64,000 nt of DNA from Nitrosopumilus sp. (GTDB lineage: Archaea; Thermoproteota; Nitrososphaeria; Nitrososphaerales; Nitrosopumilaceae): the NCBI RefSeq assembly GCF_025698945.1, contig NZ_JAILWM010000001.1, forward strand, positions 620,001 through 684,000, read 5' to 3'. Below the pieces are notes generated by a model. That model had not been told where the DNA came from. It saw only the letters and a program-made list of their open reading frames with translations, and did no database searches. Of this stretch, positions 45,205-54,515 are shown piece after piece. The position numbers and the translations under genes were made by a program. How positions within the stretch are numbered: the first letter of the stretch is position 1; each line of letters starts with the position of its first letter.

Positions 45205-47088
45205 ATGAAGATAGTCACCAAGGCATATCTTTTAATTGCAATTTTAATTGCTGTTGCAGCATTTAACTTATTATTACTATACCAAGATGACAAATCCGAT
45301 GTATCTCAATCATATTCAATAATTAGAGCAGGAGATGTTAAAGTGAAAGCAGAGTTAATTTCATCATTAGCAACTTCAATTGCAAGTGGAAATGTAGAAG
45401 ACAAGGATGACTTTGTGAATCAAGTTGAAGAAATTGAATCAACTCTTTCAAAAATAAAAAATGGAGGGATAATTAAAAATCAGTTACTTGAAAGGATACC
45501 TCCAACACTAATCAATGATTACAATAGAGTAGAAACCTCTTGGCAGAAATACAAAGATAGTGTTTTAGAAGTCGAAAAGTCTTCTATATTTGATCCAGAG
45601 GCCACTGCTGCCATGAATTACATTCTACAAAAAAATCAAGATTTAGTATTACTTACAAACAATATGGTAAATGAATTTGAAGGACTAGATAGAAACTTCA
45701 ATGAACACAAACAAATTGCTAAGGATTTAGCAGAGTGTGCTAAAATAATTGGTCAACAGACATTATTGTTATCAATTGGAGAAGAAGAAGATGCTCAAAG
45801 TGAGCTTGTAGAAAAAAATCTAAAGTTTGAGATAGGAATCAGAAAACTCTTACAGGTATCAACTTTAGATCTAGATGTCGAAAGTGTGGGTGCAACTCAT
45901 GAGGAATTAGAACCAATTCCAAGGGAGAATTCAGAGGCATTAAGAAAGTTAGATCCATTATGGGAAGCAATCAAATTAAGAGTTCAAACCCTAGAGGAGA
46001 AATCACTCTTATCCCCAGAATTTAATTCAGCAAAAATTGAAATGAATTTGCAAAAAAATATACTATTTGAAGAAATTGATAGTCTGCTTAACGCATGGAA
46101 TAATGAAATCACAAGCAAAGGTTCTGAGAAATTTATCATAATACAGATTCTACTAATAGTAGATATTGCAGTATTCTTCTTGGTTCTCTTTATCATCAGA
46201 CAGTCATTATCTCCATTAGAAATAATTACCAAAGCACTCTCAAAAGTAAAGGAAGGAATCTATGGTGAAAAAATACAATATTCCGGTACTGATGAGATTG
46301 GTCAATTAATTGATAACTTCAACATAATGTCAGATACAATCAAAATCAAAGAAGAAGAAGCTAAAAAGACAGATATTGCAAAAGATGAATTCCTCGCAAT
46401 GATTACTCACGAACTAAAAACACCATTAGTTCCTATCCAAGGATATGCAGATATTTTACTTGGAGAACATTTAGGAAAGTTAACAGAGAAACAAAGAGAA
46501 AGAATAGGAATTATCAAGTCAAGTTCAGAAACTTTGCTATCGATTATATCAGATTTGCTTGATGCACAAAAGTTAGATTTAGGTCAATTAAAAATGAAAA
46601 AACAACTGGCCAACATAAAAGAAACAATCGATAAAGCAATCACATCATTTAAACCAGAATTTGAAAAAAATAATGTAGAGGTCACAACCAATTTGGTGGA
46701 TGTGAAAATCAATCATGATCCAGAAAGAATAGAACAAGTGATGACAAATCTAATCAAAAATAGTTTGAATGTGATCAAACCGGGTTCAGGAAAAATCGAC
46801 ATACAATTAGAAGACAGCCCAAGTGAGATCAAAGTAAGTGTAAAAGATAACGGGGTAGGAATTCCCAAGGAAAAGCAAAACGATCTGTTTAAAAAATTCT
46901 ATCAGGTTGATGCAACACTTACTAGAGAAAAAGGAGGTAGTGGTCTTGGACTAGCAATTTGTAAGGGAATTATAGATAATCACCAGGGAGTAATTTCAGT
47001 ATCAAGTGCTCCAAATCAAGGAGCAACCTTCTCATTTACCATTCCTAAAGAAGAGTCAAAATCTACAAAATCACCAGTTTCAACTTAA
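45205..47088 (+). CDS. transmembrane sensor histidine kinase
   Basis: A 627-residue kinase. TM1 at about 7-27, a roughly 285-residue external helical sensor, TM2 at about 313-334 (IIIQILLIVDIAVFFLVLF), HAMP (SLSPLEIITKALSKVKEG), HisKA with His402 (MITHELKTPL), and HATPase with NLIKNSL, DNGVGIP and GGSGLGLAI. No receiver or Hpt on the chain, but both genes lie divergently 60 bases away. The external ligand is unknown. Confidence 0.95.
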   Translation: MKIVTKAYLLIAILIAVAAFNLLLLYQDDKSDVSQSYSIIRAGDVKVKAELISSLATSIASGNVEDKDDFVNQVEEIESTLSKIKNGGIIKNQLLERIPPTLINDYNRVETSWQKYKDSVLEVEKSSIFDPEATAAMNYILQKNQDLVLLTNNMVNEFEGLDRNFNEHKQIAKDLAECAKIIGQQTLLLSIGEEEDAQSELVEKNLKFEIGIRKLLQVSTLDLDVESVGATHEELEPIPRENSEALRKLDPLWEAIKLRVQTLEEKSLLSPEFNSAKIEMNLQKNILFEEIDSLLNAWNNEITSKGSEKFIIIQILLIVDIAVFFLVLFIIRQSLSPLEIITKALSKVKEGIYGEKIQYSGTDEIGQLIDNFNIMSDTIKIKEEEAKKTDIAKDEFLAMITHELKTPLVPIQGYADILLGEHLGKLTEKQRERIGIIKSSSETLLSIISDLLDAQKLDLGQLKMKKQLANIKETIDKAITSFKPEFEKNNVEVTTNLVDVKINHDPERIEQVMTNLIKNSLNVIKPGSGKIDIQLEDSPSEIKVSVKDNGVGIPKEKQNDLFKKFYQVDATLTREKGGSGLGLAICKGIIDNHQGVISVSSAPNQGATFSFTIPKEESKSTKSPVST

Positions 47089-47156
47089 AGAAAACAAACT
47101 TTGAGAACTAAAAACACTCACTCTCTTTAAAAAATGCAGATTTTGAGACGAAAAAC

Positions 47157-47303
47157 ATGCCAAATGAATTCGAAAAAAACAAGGAATTTTACAAAAATTG
47201 TACGTCATATTTTGAATATTTGCGCAAAAAAGGCACTTCAGATTACGATTTTGAAGACGAGTACTATTTTACCATGCCTGCAATTTCCAATAGTCAATCA
47301 TAG
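47157..47303 (+). CDS. small acidic aromatic protein, 48 aa
   Basis: ATG 47157 opens MPNEFEKNKEFYKNCTSYFE and continues with DYDFEDEYYFTMPAI. The composition fits a protein better than the overlapping alternative frame (47134-47331), which is rich in Lys/Ile/Arg from shadow codons. It lies directly before tldD, 31 bases upstream. Not recognised. Confidence 0.5.
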   Translation: MPNEFEKNKEFYKNCTSYFEYLRKKGTSDYDFEDEYYFTMPAISNSQS

Positions 47304-47334
47304 AAGATTTACGAGCCCAGAAACACAATAGATC

Positions 47335-48750
47335 ATGGATTCATCCATCGAAGATTTAGCAGATAAAGCCATCAATTATGCAGTTGGTTTAGGAGTTCAG
47401 TATTGTGATGCACGCGCAGAGTATCAAGAAAGAAAATCAGTACTAATTGAGAATGGAGAAATTGAGCACTCTAAGATTGTTCACGATAAAGGAATAGGTA
47501 TTAGATTAATTAAAAATGGAATGTGGAGTTTTTGCTCCATTACAAATCCAGAGTCTTTTGATAAGATAAAACAAGTATTAGATAACACAATTAAAAATAC
47601 TTCAACTCATAATGAGAATAATAAAATCAATCTCTCGCAAATAACTTGTGAAAACAAAAAGATAGATTATCCCATAATTAAAAAACCAGAAATTGAAGAG
47701 TTAACAACTCTTGGATTAGAATGCAATAAAATAATTTTAGACACGCCAAAAATAATAAAATCAATTGTTAATCCATGGTATACTATAAATTCAAAATATT
47801 TTGTAAGTAGTGAAGGCTCACACATTAAGCAAAACTATACTGACGTTGTTGTAGATATGATAGCAACAGCTCATGAAGGAGGACTTACACAATCAGTAAA
47901 CATTACAGAAGGAGGAAGAGGCGGAGTAGAGCAATTAACAAACAATGATAAAATTCAAAGAAGCGCTAATAAAATTTCTACAAAGGCATCTAGTTTGATT
48001 AACGCAAAGCCAGCAAAAGAAGAAAAGGCAACAGTAGTAATGAATCCAGATTTTGTGTCATTGCTAACACATGAGATTTTAGGTCATCCATCTGAAGCTG
48101 ACAGAGTTATGGGAAAGGAGATGGCGTGGGCAGGTGGTGCTTGGTGGAAAGGGAAGATAGGAGAAAGAATTGGTTCAGAGCATCTCAATGTTTTTGATGA
48201 TCCTACAATCAAAGAGAGTTTAGGATGGTATGAGTTTGATGATGAGGGAGTTAAAAGTAAAAAAACACATCTTGTTGAGAAAGGAATTCTAAAAAACCAT
48301 ATGCAAAACAGAGAAACTGCAGAATTTTTTAACACACTTCCAACTGGAAACATGAGGGCCACAAACTATCGATTCATGCCACTAATTCGAATGGCATGTA
48401 CGTGTATTGGGAATGGAGATAGAAATGTAGAAGAAATTATCAAAGATGTAAAAAATGGATATTTGATTTCAAATATGAAAATCCCATCAATTGATATGAA
48501 CCGATATAATTGGAGTATTTCTTGTCAATATGCACAAAAAATTGAGAATGGAGAGACCACAGATTTGCTCAGAGATGTAATTGTAGTTGGAACTGCACCG
48601 GAATTTTTTGAATCAATTGATGCCTGTGGTAATGACTTTACTGTAAGACCCATAACTAATTGTGGCAAAGGAGATCCTATGCAATCAATGATAATGGGCA
48701 ATGGCGGTCCAACAATTAGAGGGATTGCAACAGTAAAGAGTGTGAATTAA
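47335..48750 (+). CDS. tldD: TldD-type metalloprotease
   Basis: A 471-residue TldD/PmbA family protease. The HExxxH motif HEILGH (His246-Glu247-His251) binds the catalytic zinc. The long TldD C-terminal domain follows with a 'GRGGVEQLTNNDK' region and 'GGSGPTIRG'-like end (MGNGGPTIRGIATV). TldD with TldE degrades unfolded or modified peptides in bacteria; a TldE partner is not in the window. It is separated from the next gene by 3 bases. Confidence 0.94.
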   Translation: MDSSIEDLADKAINYAVGLGVQYCDARAEYQERKSVLIENGEIEHSKIVHDKGIGIRLIKNGMWSFCSITNPESFDKIKQVLDNTIKNTSTHNENNKINLSQITCENKKIDYPIIKKPEIEELTTLGLECNKIILDTPKIIKSIVNPWYTINSKYFVSSEGSHIKQNYTDVVVDMIATAHEGGLTQSVNITEGGRGGVEQLTNNDKIQRSANKISTKASSLINAKPAKEEKATVVMNPDFVSLLTHEILGHPSEADRVMGKEMAWAGGAWWKGKIGERIGSEHLNVFDDPTIKESLGWYEFDDEGVKSKKTHLVEKGILKNHMQNRETAEFFNTLPTGNMRATNYRFMPLIRMACTCIGNGDRNVEEIIKDVKNGYLISNMKIPSIDMNRYNWSISCQYAQKIENGETTDLLRDVIVVGTAPEFFESIDACGNDFTVRPITNCGKGDPMQSMIMGNGGPTIRGIATVKSVN

Positions 48751-48753
48751 AAA

Positions 48754-49347
48754 ATGAGTCAAAAATTAGAAGTAATCAAACAAAATGTTATAGAATGTAC
48801 AAAATGTGATCTCTGCCAAACTAGAACAAATGCAGTACCAGGCAAGGGCAATTTTCACTCAGATGTGATCTTTGTAGGAGAAGCGCCTGGAAGAAATGAA
48901 GATGTCAGAGGAGAGCCATTTGTAGGAGTGGCAGGAAAAAAATTATCATTTGCACTTGAAGAAGCAGGGATTTCTAGAGATGATGTGTATATCACAAATA
49001 TTGTAAAATGCAGACCACCAAAAAACAGAGTACCAACAGTTATGGAAAGAGATACATGCAAAAATTATCTCAATGAAGAAATTGCCATAATCAAACCAAA
49101 ATTAATCTGCATATTAGGAAATACTGCCTTTAATTCATTGTTAGGAGGTTCTGAGATAACTAAATTCAGAGGAAAACTAGTTAGAAAAGACAATCAGTTT
49201 TATTTCCTAACGGTGCATCCAGCAGCTACAATATACAATCAAGAGTTAATTGAGGTTTTAAAGGGAGATATCAAAAAACTCTTTGAATTAATAACAGAGT
49301 TAAAAAATGGCAACGAGATCAAAGTAGATATTGAATATTCTTCCTAG
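48754..49347 (+). CDS. type 4 uracil-DNA glycosylase
   Basis: A 197-residue iron-sulphur UDG. Cys15, Cys18 (CTKC) and later Cys residues bind the [4Fe-4S] cluster. The active-site loop is GEAPGRNEDVRGEPFVG and the C-terminal motif is LTVHPAATIYN. It removes uracil from DNA, countering cytosine deamination. It overlaps the methyladenine glycosylase gene by 17 bases and follows tldD by 3, so these three form an operon. Confidence 0.96.
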   Translation: MSQKLEVIKQNVIECTKCDLCQTRTNAVPGKGNFHSDVIFVGEAPGRNEDVRGEPFVGVAGKKLSFALEEAGISRDDVYITNIVKCRPPKNRVPTVMERDTCKNYLNEEIAIIKPKLICILGNTAFNSLLGGSEITKFRGKLVRKDNQFYFLTVHPAATIYNQELIEVLKGDIKKLFELITELKNGNEIKVDIEYSS

Positions 49348-49885
49348 AGATTTTTATTTACAAGACACAGTTACCGTTGCAAAAAATTTACTTGGAAAAA
49401 GACTAGTGAGAAAAATTGGAAGAGTTGAAGTTTCAGGAATTATTATTGAAACTGAAGCATACAAACACAAAGAAGATCCTGCAAGTCACGCATTTAGAAA
49501 TATCACAGAAAGAAACAAGGCAATGTTTGGAGAAGTAGGGCATTCGTATGTGTATTTTACATATGGAATGCATTATTGTTTTAATGTAGTAGCAAGAAAT
49601 TCAAAAACTGCTGCAGGAGCTGTATTGATTCGAGCAATTATGCCTGAGAAAGGAATAGAAAAGATGATTGCAAATAGAAAAATCTCAGATTTTAAAAATC
49701 TAACAAATGGACCTGCAAAATTAACACAGGCCTTGGAAATTACAAAAGAGCATTATGGGGTGGATTTAACTAAAAATTCTAAATTATTCATTACAGAAGG
49801 AGCTAAACCTAATAAAATTATAAAATCATCACGAATTGGAATAAGAGAAGCAACTGAAAAGTTATGGAATTTTAAAAGTATCTAG
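49331..49885 (+). CDS. 3-methyladenine DNA glycosylase (AAG/MPG family)
   Basis: A 184-residue alkyladenine glycosylase. Landmarks: 'PRDFYLQDTVTVAKNLLGK', the catalytic-region 'GIIIETEAYKHKEDPASHA', 'GHSYVYFTYGMHYCFNVV', 'AGAVLIRAIMP' and 'LTNGPAKLTQAL'. It flips and removes alkylated purines. It starts at TTG 49331 inside the UDG gene (17-base overlap) and ends in a 4-base overlap with the convergent membrane gene. Confidence 0.95.
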   Translation: MNILPRDFYLQDTVTVAKNLLGKRLVRKIGRVEVSGIIIETEAYKHKEDPASHAFRNITERNKAMFGEVGHSYVYFTYGMHYCFNVVARNSKTAAGAVLIRAIMPEKGIEKMIANRKISDFKNLTNGPAKLTQALEITKEHYGVDLTKNSKLFITEGAKPNKIIKSSRIGIREATEKLWNFKSI

Positions 49886-50514
49886 TCCTTATTGTTTTCA
49901 TCTAGTGTCCAAGGAGCAAACTTGCCAAGTACTCTTTGCCAATCCAATCTTAAAAGCAAAACAACAACAGCAGTCATCATTGCGCCAAAAATAATTATTC
50001 CAACATAAACAGGAGTTGCATCATCAATGTTTTCAAGAAATGGTTCTACTAAAGACAATCCAAGGTAATGAGACACAAAAACAATAACATAACTTAGTAC
50101 TATTTTTCCAGTAAGAGTAGCAATGAAAAATCTTTTTGGATTATATTTTGCAAGTCCTAAAGGAACATAAACCAAATCATCTGGAATGGGAGTTGCAGCA
50201 GCAAAAAATGCAGCCCCTGCGCCATATCGTTTTACTAGTCTTTCAAACGGACGCATTCTCTTTCGAGTTTTTTCATTGATAATCTTTCTTCCCCCATAAC
50301 TCACATAGAAGATTATTTGTTTTGCAACAGTTGCAGTGATTGCAGAGAGTAAAGCCAAAACATGAAGATCAAACTGATTTCCAACTGCCATGGTAGCCAA
50401 TAGTAAGAATCCAGGTAATGGAACAAAAGGCACAAGAGAGCCAAAGAAGTTTACAAGCGATAAACTAAGATAACCTACTTCTGGTGCAAATGGAAATAGG
50501 TCAACAAAATCCAC
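49882..50514 (-). CDS. VTT/DedA-like membrane protein
   Basis: A 210-residue polytopic membrane protein with about five hydrophobic helices. The core 'FAAATPIPDDLVYVPLGLAKYNPKRFF' contains the conserved Pro/Asp pattern of VTT (SNARE-associated/DedA/YqaA) proteins. Members are lipid scramblases or transporters. The function here is unknown. Start ATG 50514; divergent from the DUF6659-like gene at 50606. Confidence 0.85.
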   Translation of the reverse strand: MDFVDLFPFAPEVGYLSLSLVNFFGSLVPFVPLPGFLLLATMAVGNQFDLHVLALLSAITATVAKQIIFYVSYGGRKIINEKTRKRMRPFERLVKRYGAGAAFFAAATPIPDDLVYVPLGLAKYNPKRFFIATLTGKIVLSYVIVFVSHYLGLSLVEPFLENIDDATPVYVGIIIFGAMMTAVVVLLLRLDWQRVLGKFAPWTLDENNKD

Positions 50515-50605
50515 TAAAGAATCTCAAATCATGCTTTATTTAATTAAATCTAGATGGAATTTTAGTTGTAATCATTAAAATATCATCTATTTTCAATCCC
50601 AGTAA

Positions 50606-50980
50606 TTGACAAAAAAAGACTATCAACAAATTTGTGATGCAATTTCAACAATTAGTCCATTTATCAGATTTGTAGGCGTGATTGGTGAGAGTGGGGAATT
50701 ATTATCATACACTAGAAGAGAAAATCTACTGCCATTACTAAATGCAAAAAATACTCAGTATCAATTTTCACATATTGCAATCAAGACAGATTTAGAGAGC
50801 TTTTTTGATAAGAATCTAGGAGAAATTGAATTTGTCTGGGAGGAAAGAAAAAAGGTTCAGATTATTTCATTTGCCATCAAAAAACTAAGAGTTTGGATAT
50901 CAATTGATAAAAAAGTAATCAGATCTGAAGTTCTAAGAATTATTGATTCTTGTCTTCCATTGGTTAAAAAATACTCTTAG
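50606..50980 (+). CDS. DUF6659-like thaumarchaeal protein, second paralogue
   Basis: A 124-residue protein with TTG start. It shares the layout of the protein at 2548: an initial helix, 'FVGVIGESGELLSYTRREN' (sensor-like strand-turn), 'LESFFDKNLGEIEFVWEERKKVQIISFA' and a C-terminal helix. Unlike 2548 it has Arg/Glu in the turn. Likely the same protein family (DUF6659); function unknown. Confidence 0.65.
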   Translation: MTKKDYQQICDAISTISPFIRFVGVIGESGELLSYTRRENLLPLLNAKNTQYQFSHIAIKTDLESFFDKNLGEIEFVWEERKKVQIISFAIKKLRVWISIDKKVIRSEVLRIIDSCLPLVKKYS

Positions 50981-50993
50981 TTACAGAATTACA

Positions 50994-51089
50994 TTGAAGT
51001 GTCCATATTGCGATATTAATTTGGATGCACTAAGTATGACAGATGGTCTCAAACATATTTTAGAGCATAAAAAACAAAATCAAAATTAA
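50994..51089 (+). CDS. tiny single zinc-finger protein, 31 aa
   Basis: From TTG 50994: LKCPYCDINLDALSMTDGLK then HILEHKKQNQN. Cys3-x2-Cys6 with His21 and His25 (spacing x14, x3) makes a minimal C2H2 site, close to the one in the SWIM and C2H2 genes. It lies 13 bases after the DUF6659-like gene. Unproven. Confidence 0.5.
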   Translation: MKCPYCDINLDALSMTDGLKHILEHKKQNQN

Positions 51090-51116
51090 CTTATTTTAGT
51101 TATTTTTATTAAAAAT

Positions 51117-51410
51117 ATGAAAGAACCTGATGAACTTGAAAAACTAATTGACGATATCAGTTTTAGAAAAGCCGAATCAAAAAATTACAAAGATATGAAA
51201 ATAGAACAGATCAGTCAAGAGCTACAAAACGTCATGAAATTTGAACAAGAATCACTAAGAAAAATCGAAAAGTTTGGGAAAATCAAACAAGACGAAGAAC
51301 TAATTACTTATTTGAAAATGATTTGCAGAAATACAATAGAAAGAGAGATTACTCAAATCCAAGAGATTTATTTACAAAAAATTGATAAAGAGTATCTAAA
51401 TTCAAAATAA
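51117..51410 (+). CDS. hypothetical protein, 97 aa
   Basis: All-helical, charged, Glu/Lys-rich (ELEKLIDDISFRKAESKNYKD, FGKIKQDEELITYLKMICRN). One Cys. Coiled-coil-like. Not recognised. It ends 2 bases from the end of the convergent ABC ATPase gene. Confidence 0.65.
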   Translation: MKEPDELEKLIDDISFRKAESKNYKDMKIEQISQELQNVMKFEQESLRKIEKFGKIKQDEELITYLKMICRNTIEREITQIQEIYLQKIDKEYLNSK

Positions 51411-51412
51411 AA

Positions 51413-52339
51413 TTATTCATACAGCCAACATCTCACATATCCAGTTTTAGTTTTTAATTTTGTTGGAAGTGTTTTACATTTTTCAATTGCCAATGGACAT
51501 CTATCAATGAAACGGCATTGTGTAGGTGGTTCTAGCAAACTTGGGGGATTACCCTTTATGTATTTTGGAGTATTTCCATTCAGAGTCGGAATTGATTCTA
51601 ACAGTGCTTTAGTGTATGGATGTTTAGGATTTTTGTAAATCTCTTCAGAAGAACCAAATTCTACAATTTGCCCACCATACATTATTCCAATTTTATCGGC
51701 AATCTCAGATAAAACAGCCAAATCGTGCGTAATTAGCATAAAAGACATGCCAAGTTTTTTGAGATTTTTTAATAGATTAATTATTTGAGCTTGGATTAGG
51801 ACATCAAGTGCTGTGGTTGGCTCATCAGCAATAACAAATTTTGGTTTTAAAATTAAAGCCATCGCAATTACAACACGCTGTTTCATTCCACCGCTAAGCT
51901 CATGTGGATATTTTTTCAATATAGATTCATCCAGACTTACTGAACGTATTGAATCAAATATCATCTTATCAGAGTCACCTTCAAATTTATGTTGTTTTAT
52001 TATTTCCAAAAATTGCTCCTTTATTGTAAACACAGGATCTAAAGAATTCATTGCACCCTGAAAAATCATTGAAATCTTTTTCCAACGATATTTGGAATTA
52101 AAATCAGATTCACTTTCCTCCAATATTGATTCACCATCAAAGAGAATCTTGCCTGTTGTTTTTCCACCAGACATCATTCTGATAATTGAAAGTCCCAAAG
52201 TACTTTTTCCACATGCACTCTCACCTGCAATTCCAATAGATTCACCATCATTGAGATCAAATGAGACATCATCAACTGCATAAACAGGTCCCTGTGATGA
52301 GGAATATCTAGATGACAATGAATCAACTGATAATTTCAT
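51413..52339 (-). CDS. oligopeptide/dipeptide ABC transporter ATP-binding protein
   Basis: A 308-residue Opp/Dpp-type ATPase: Walker A GESACGKST, ABC signature LSGGMKQRV, Walker B 'FVIADEPTTALD' and switch His (LITHD). The C-terminal oligo_HPY domain has Cys pattern 'CRFIDRCPLAIEKC...CWLYE', which may bind an Fe-S cluster. It should power peptide or nickel-chelate uptake. No permease or binding protein gene is next to it. Start ATG 52339. Confidence 0.93.
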   Translation of the reverse strand: MKLSVDSLSSRYSSSQGPVYAVDDVSFDLNDGESIGIAGESACGKSTLGLSIIRMMSGGKTTGKILFDGESILEESESDFNSKYRWKKISMIFQGAMNSLDPVFTIKEQFLEIIKQHKFEGDSDKMIFDSIRSVSLDESILKKYPHELSGGMKQRVVIAMALILKPKFVIADEPTTALDVLIQAQIINLLKNLKKLGMSFMLITHDLAVLSEIADKIGIMYGGQIVEFGSSEEIYKNPKHPYTKALLESIPTLNGNTPKYIKGNPPSLLEPPTQCRFIDRCPLAIEKCKTLPTKLKTKTGYVRCWLYE

Positions 52340-52421
52340 ATTCTCTTAGATCCCAACTAGAATTTCTGTTTTTCACTAAGGGATATAAACAAGATTATTT
52401 CAAATAAAAAAGTCGATTCAA

Positions 52422-52934
52422 ATGAAACTTCCAATTTGTGGTTTTGATGCAAAAAATGCCGTACTATGTCCTCAATGTGAGGGAAAGGTAGAAGCAGGCA
52501 TACTCTCAAAGGCAGATGTTGATGCATCAATTATCCTTGCAAAGATTGCCAAATCAAATAGCGAGATAGAAAGTTTTAGTCTTTATTCATGCAAAGAGTT
52601 TGATGGAAATTTTGTTTTATCATTAGCAAAAAACGACATTATGATAATTAGACAAAGCCGCACACTCTATCGAACTTTGCAAGAGAAATTCAAAGGTAAA
52701 ATTTGGCTAGTTGAGGCTGATGAGACAGATAAGAAATTCATAGAAGATTTGTTTTTTCCCACAAAAATCCTATCAATTAATTCAGTTTGGGCCCCAGGGG
52801 GTGTTCAAAAGACTAAAGCAGTAGTTTCAGGCAAATGGACCCCAAGATTTCCAATAGATACAGAAAAAGTAGTTCAAATTGTAAAAAATGCCCGAAACCT
52901 TGACATTGAGATAGAATTTGAGGATAAAAGATAG
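52422..52934 (+). CDS. archaeal NusA-like KH-domain protein
   Basis: A 170-residue protein. An N-terminal CxxC pair (VLCPQCEGKVEAG) is followed by an alpha/beta region. A KH/NusA-like segment 'FPTKILSINSVWAPGGVQKTKAVV' is usually annotated as a NusA-like transcription elongation protein in archaea. Its end overlaps the AspRS frame's upstream codons. AspRS start ATG 52945 lies 10 bases after its stop. Confidence 0.7.
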   Translation: MKLPICGFDAKNAVLCPQCEGKVEAGILSKADVDASIILAKIAKSNSEIESFSLYSCKEFDGNFVLSLAKNDIMIIRQSRTLYRTLQEKFKGKIWLVEADETDKKFIEDLFFPTKILSINSVWAPGGVQKTKAVVSGKWTPRFPIDTEKVVQIVKNARNLDIEIEFEDKR

Positions 52935-52944
52935 GAATAAGATT

Positions 52945-54231
52945 ATGGTTTTTGTAAAAACTCACGACATCAATGAACTAACAACAGAATTAATTGGCAA
53001 GCAAGTTGTCTTAGGTGGATGGATTGAAGATCTTAGAAAACTAGGCAAGATGACATTTATCACATTGCGTGATGTCTCAGGAATTTCTCAAGTAATTGTA
53101 AAAGGAGAACTAAATGACAATTTAGGAGAGATAAATCGCCAAAGTGTCGTGAGTGTAAAGGGAATTGTTCAAGAAACCAAAGCTAGAGACTTTGCATTTG
53201 AAATCAAAGCTGAGGAAATTGAAGTTTTAGGAAAAGCAGTTCACCCATTACCAGTTGATCCAATTGGAAGATTAGAGAGTAATATCGACACAAGATTAAA
53301 TCATAGAGCACTAGATATGAGAAACCAAAAGACAGCGTCAATTTTCAAATTAAGACATCATGTATTGCAAATTTTACGAAAGACACTTGCTGATAAAAAA
53401 TTCATAGAAATAACAACCCCAAAAATTATTGGAAGTGCTAGTGAAGGCGGTGCAAATCTATTCTCCTTGGATTACTTTGGGAAAAAGGCATACCTAGCAC
53501 AAAGCCCACAACTCTACAAAGAACAAATGACAATAGGACTAGAAAGAGTATTTGAGATTTCAAATTTTTACAGAGCAGAAAATTCCCACACTGGAAGACA
53601 TCTTAGTGAATTTACAAGTATTGACATTGAAGCAGCATTTATGGATTACAATGATGTCATGGATGTTTTAGAATCATTAGTAATGGAGGTTTACAAATTC
53701 ACATCAGAGAACTGTAAAGCAGAACAAGAAGTGATTGAGCATAAAATAGTGATTCCAAAATCACCATTTGAAAGAATTACTTACAATCAATGTGTTGAGG
53801 AATTAAAAAAAGAAGGAGAAAAGATAGAATTTGGCGATGATTTGCTTGATTCACATTTGAGAATTATTGGAAAAAATCATCCAGGATTTTTCTTTTTAAC
53901 TGATTGGCCAATGAAACTAAAGCCATTTTACATTCGAGAAAAAGATGAAGATAAAACATTATCTCGTTCATTTGATTTGCAGTATGGATATCTAGAATTA
54001 TCATCAGGAGGGACTCGACTTCACAATCCTGAAATGCTAAAAGAGAGGCTAAAAGAACAGGGATTAGACCCCAATCAGTTTACTGATCATCTCAAAGCCT
54101 TTGATTGGGGAATGCCACCACATTCAGGATGGGGTATGGGATTAGATAGATTGATGACCACACTTATTGGAATTGATAATGTACGAGAGGTGGTCTTGTA
54201 TCCAAGAGACCCAGACAGATTAAGTCCATAG
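52945..54231 (+). CDS. aspS: aspartyl-tRNA synthetase (archaeal type)
   Basis: 428 residues from ATG 52945 (a longer frame from 52918 overlaps the previous gene). An N-terminal OB-fold tRNA-binding domain (residues about 1-105) is followed by class II motifs: motif 2 'FEISNFYRAENSHTGRHLSEFTSIDIE' and motif 3 'HSGWGMGLDRL'. The archaeal enzyme lacks the bacterial GAD insert. In archaea without AsnRS it may be non-discriminating. Confidence 0.95.
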   Translation: MVFVKTHDINELTTELIGKQVVLGGWIEDLRKLGKMTFITLRDVSGISQVIVKGELNDNLGEINRQSVVSVKGIVQETKARDFAFEIKAEEIEVLGKAVHPLPVDPIGRLESNIDTRLNHRALDMRNQKTASIFKLRHHVLQILRKTLADKKFIEITTPKIIGSASEGGANLFSLDYFGKKAYLAQSPQLYKEQMTIGLERVFEISNFYRAENSHTGRHLSEFTSIDIEAAFMDYNDVMDVLESLVMEVYKFTSENCKAEQEVIEHKIVIPKSPFERITYNQCVEELKKEGEKIEFGDDLLDSHLRIIGKNHPGFFFLTDWPMKLKPFYIREKDEDKTLSRSFDLQYGYLELSSGGTRLHNPEMLKERLKEQGLDPNQFTDHLKAFDWGMPPHSGWGMGLDRLMTTLIGIDNVREVVLYPRDPDRLSP

Positions 54232-54269
54232 CAGTTCAGATTTTTATTGTAATAAGATTATCAAAAGTC

Positions 54270-54515
54270 ATGATAGAAAAAGAGGATGCAAAAAAAGTAG
54301 TTGAAGTTATTGGAAATAATCTAATTGGCGTATCTCATGATTCAAATAGTTTTCAAAAACTTCCAGATTCTTTTTGGGGATATTTTGCAAGAGGCCATGA
54401 CAAAAAGGGAACATTTGGAGTTATTTTGACCTATTCAGAAGACGGCAAAGACGTTGATGAATTAATCAAGATGTATGAAAAGTGGGCAGAGAAGAATAAA
54501 ACAAAATCAGAATGA
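54270..54515 (+). CDS. hypothetical protein, 81 aa
   Basis: A soluble protein (KKVVEVIGNNLIGVSHDSNS, WGYFARGHDKKGTFGVILTY). No cysteine. Ends one base from the convergent zinc protein gene. Family not recognised. Confidence 0.6.
   Translation: MIEKEDAKKVVEVIGNNLIGVSHDSNSFQKLPDSFWGYFARGHDKKGTFGVILTYSEDGKDVDELIKMYEKWAEKNKTKSE

Noticed and set aside
47134-47331. 65-codon open frame upstream of tldD
   Set aside because: Its composition is poor and it overlaps a better 48-codon frame starting at 47157.
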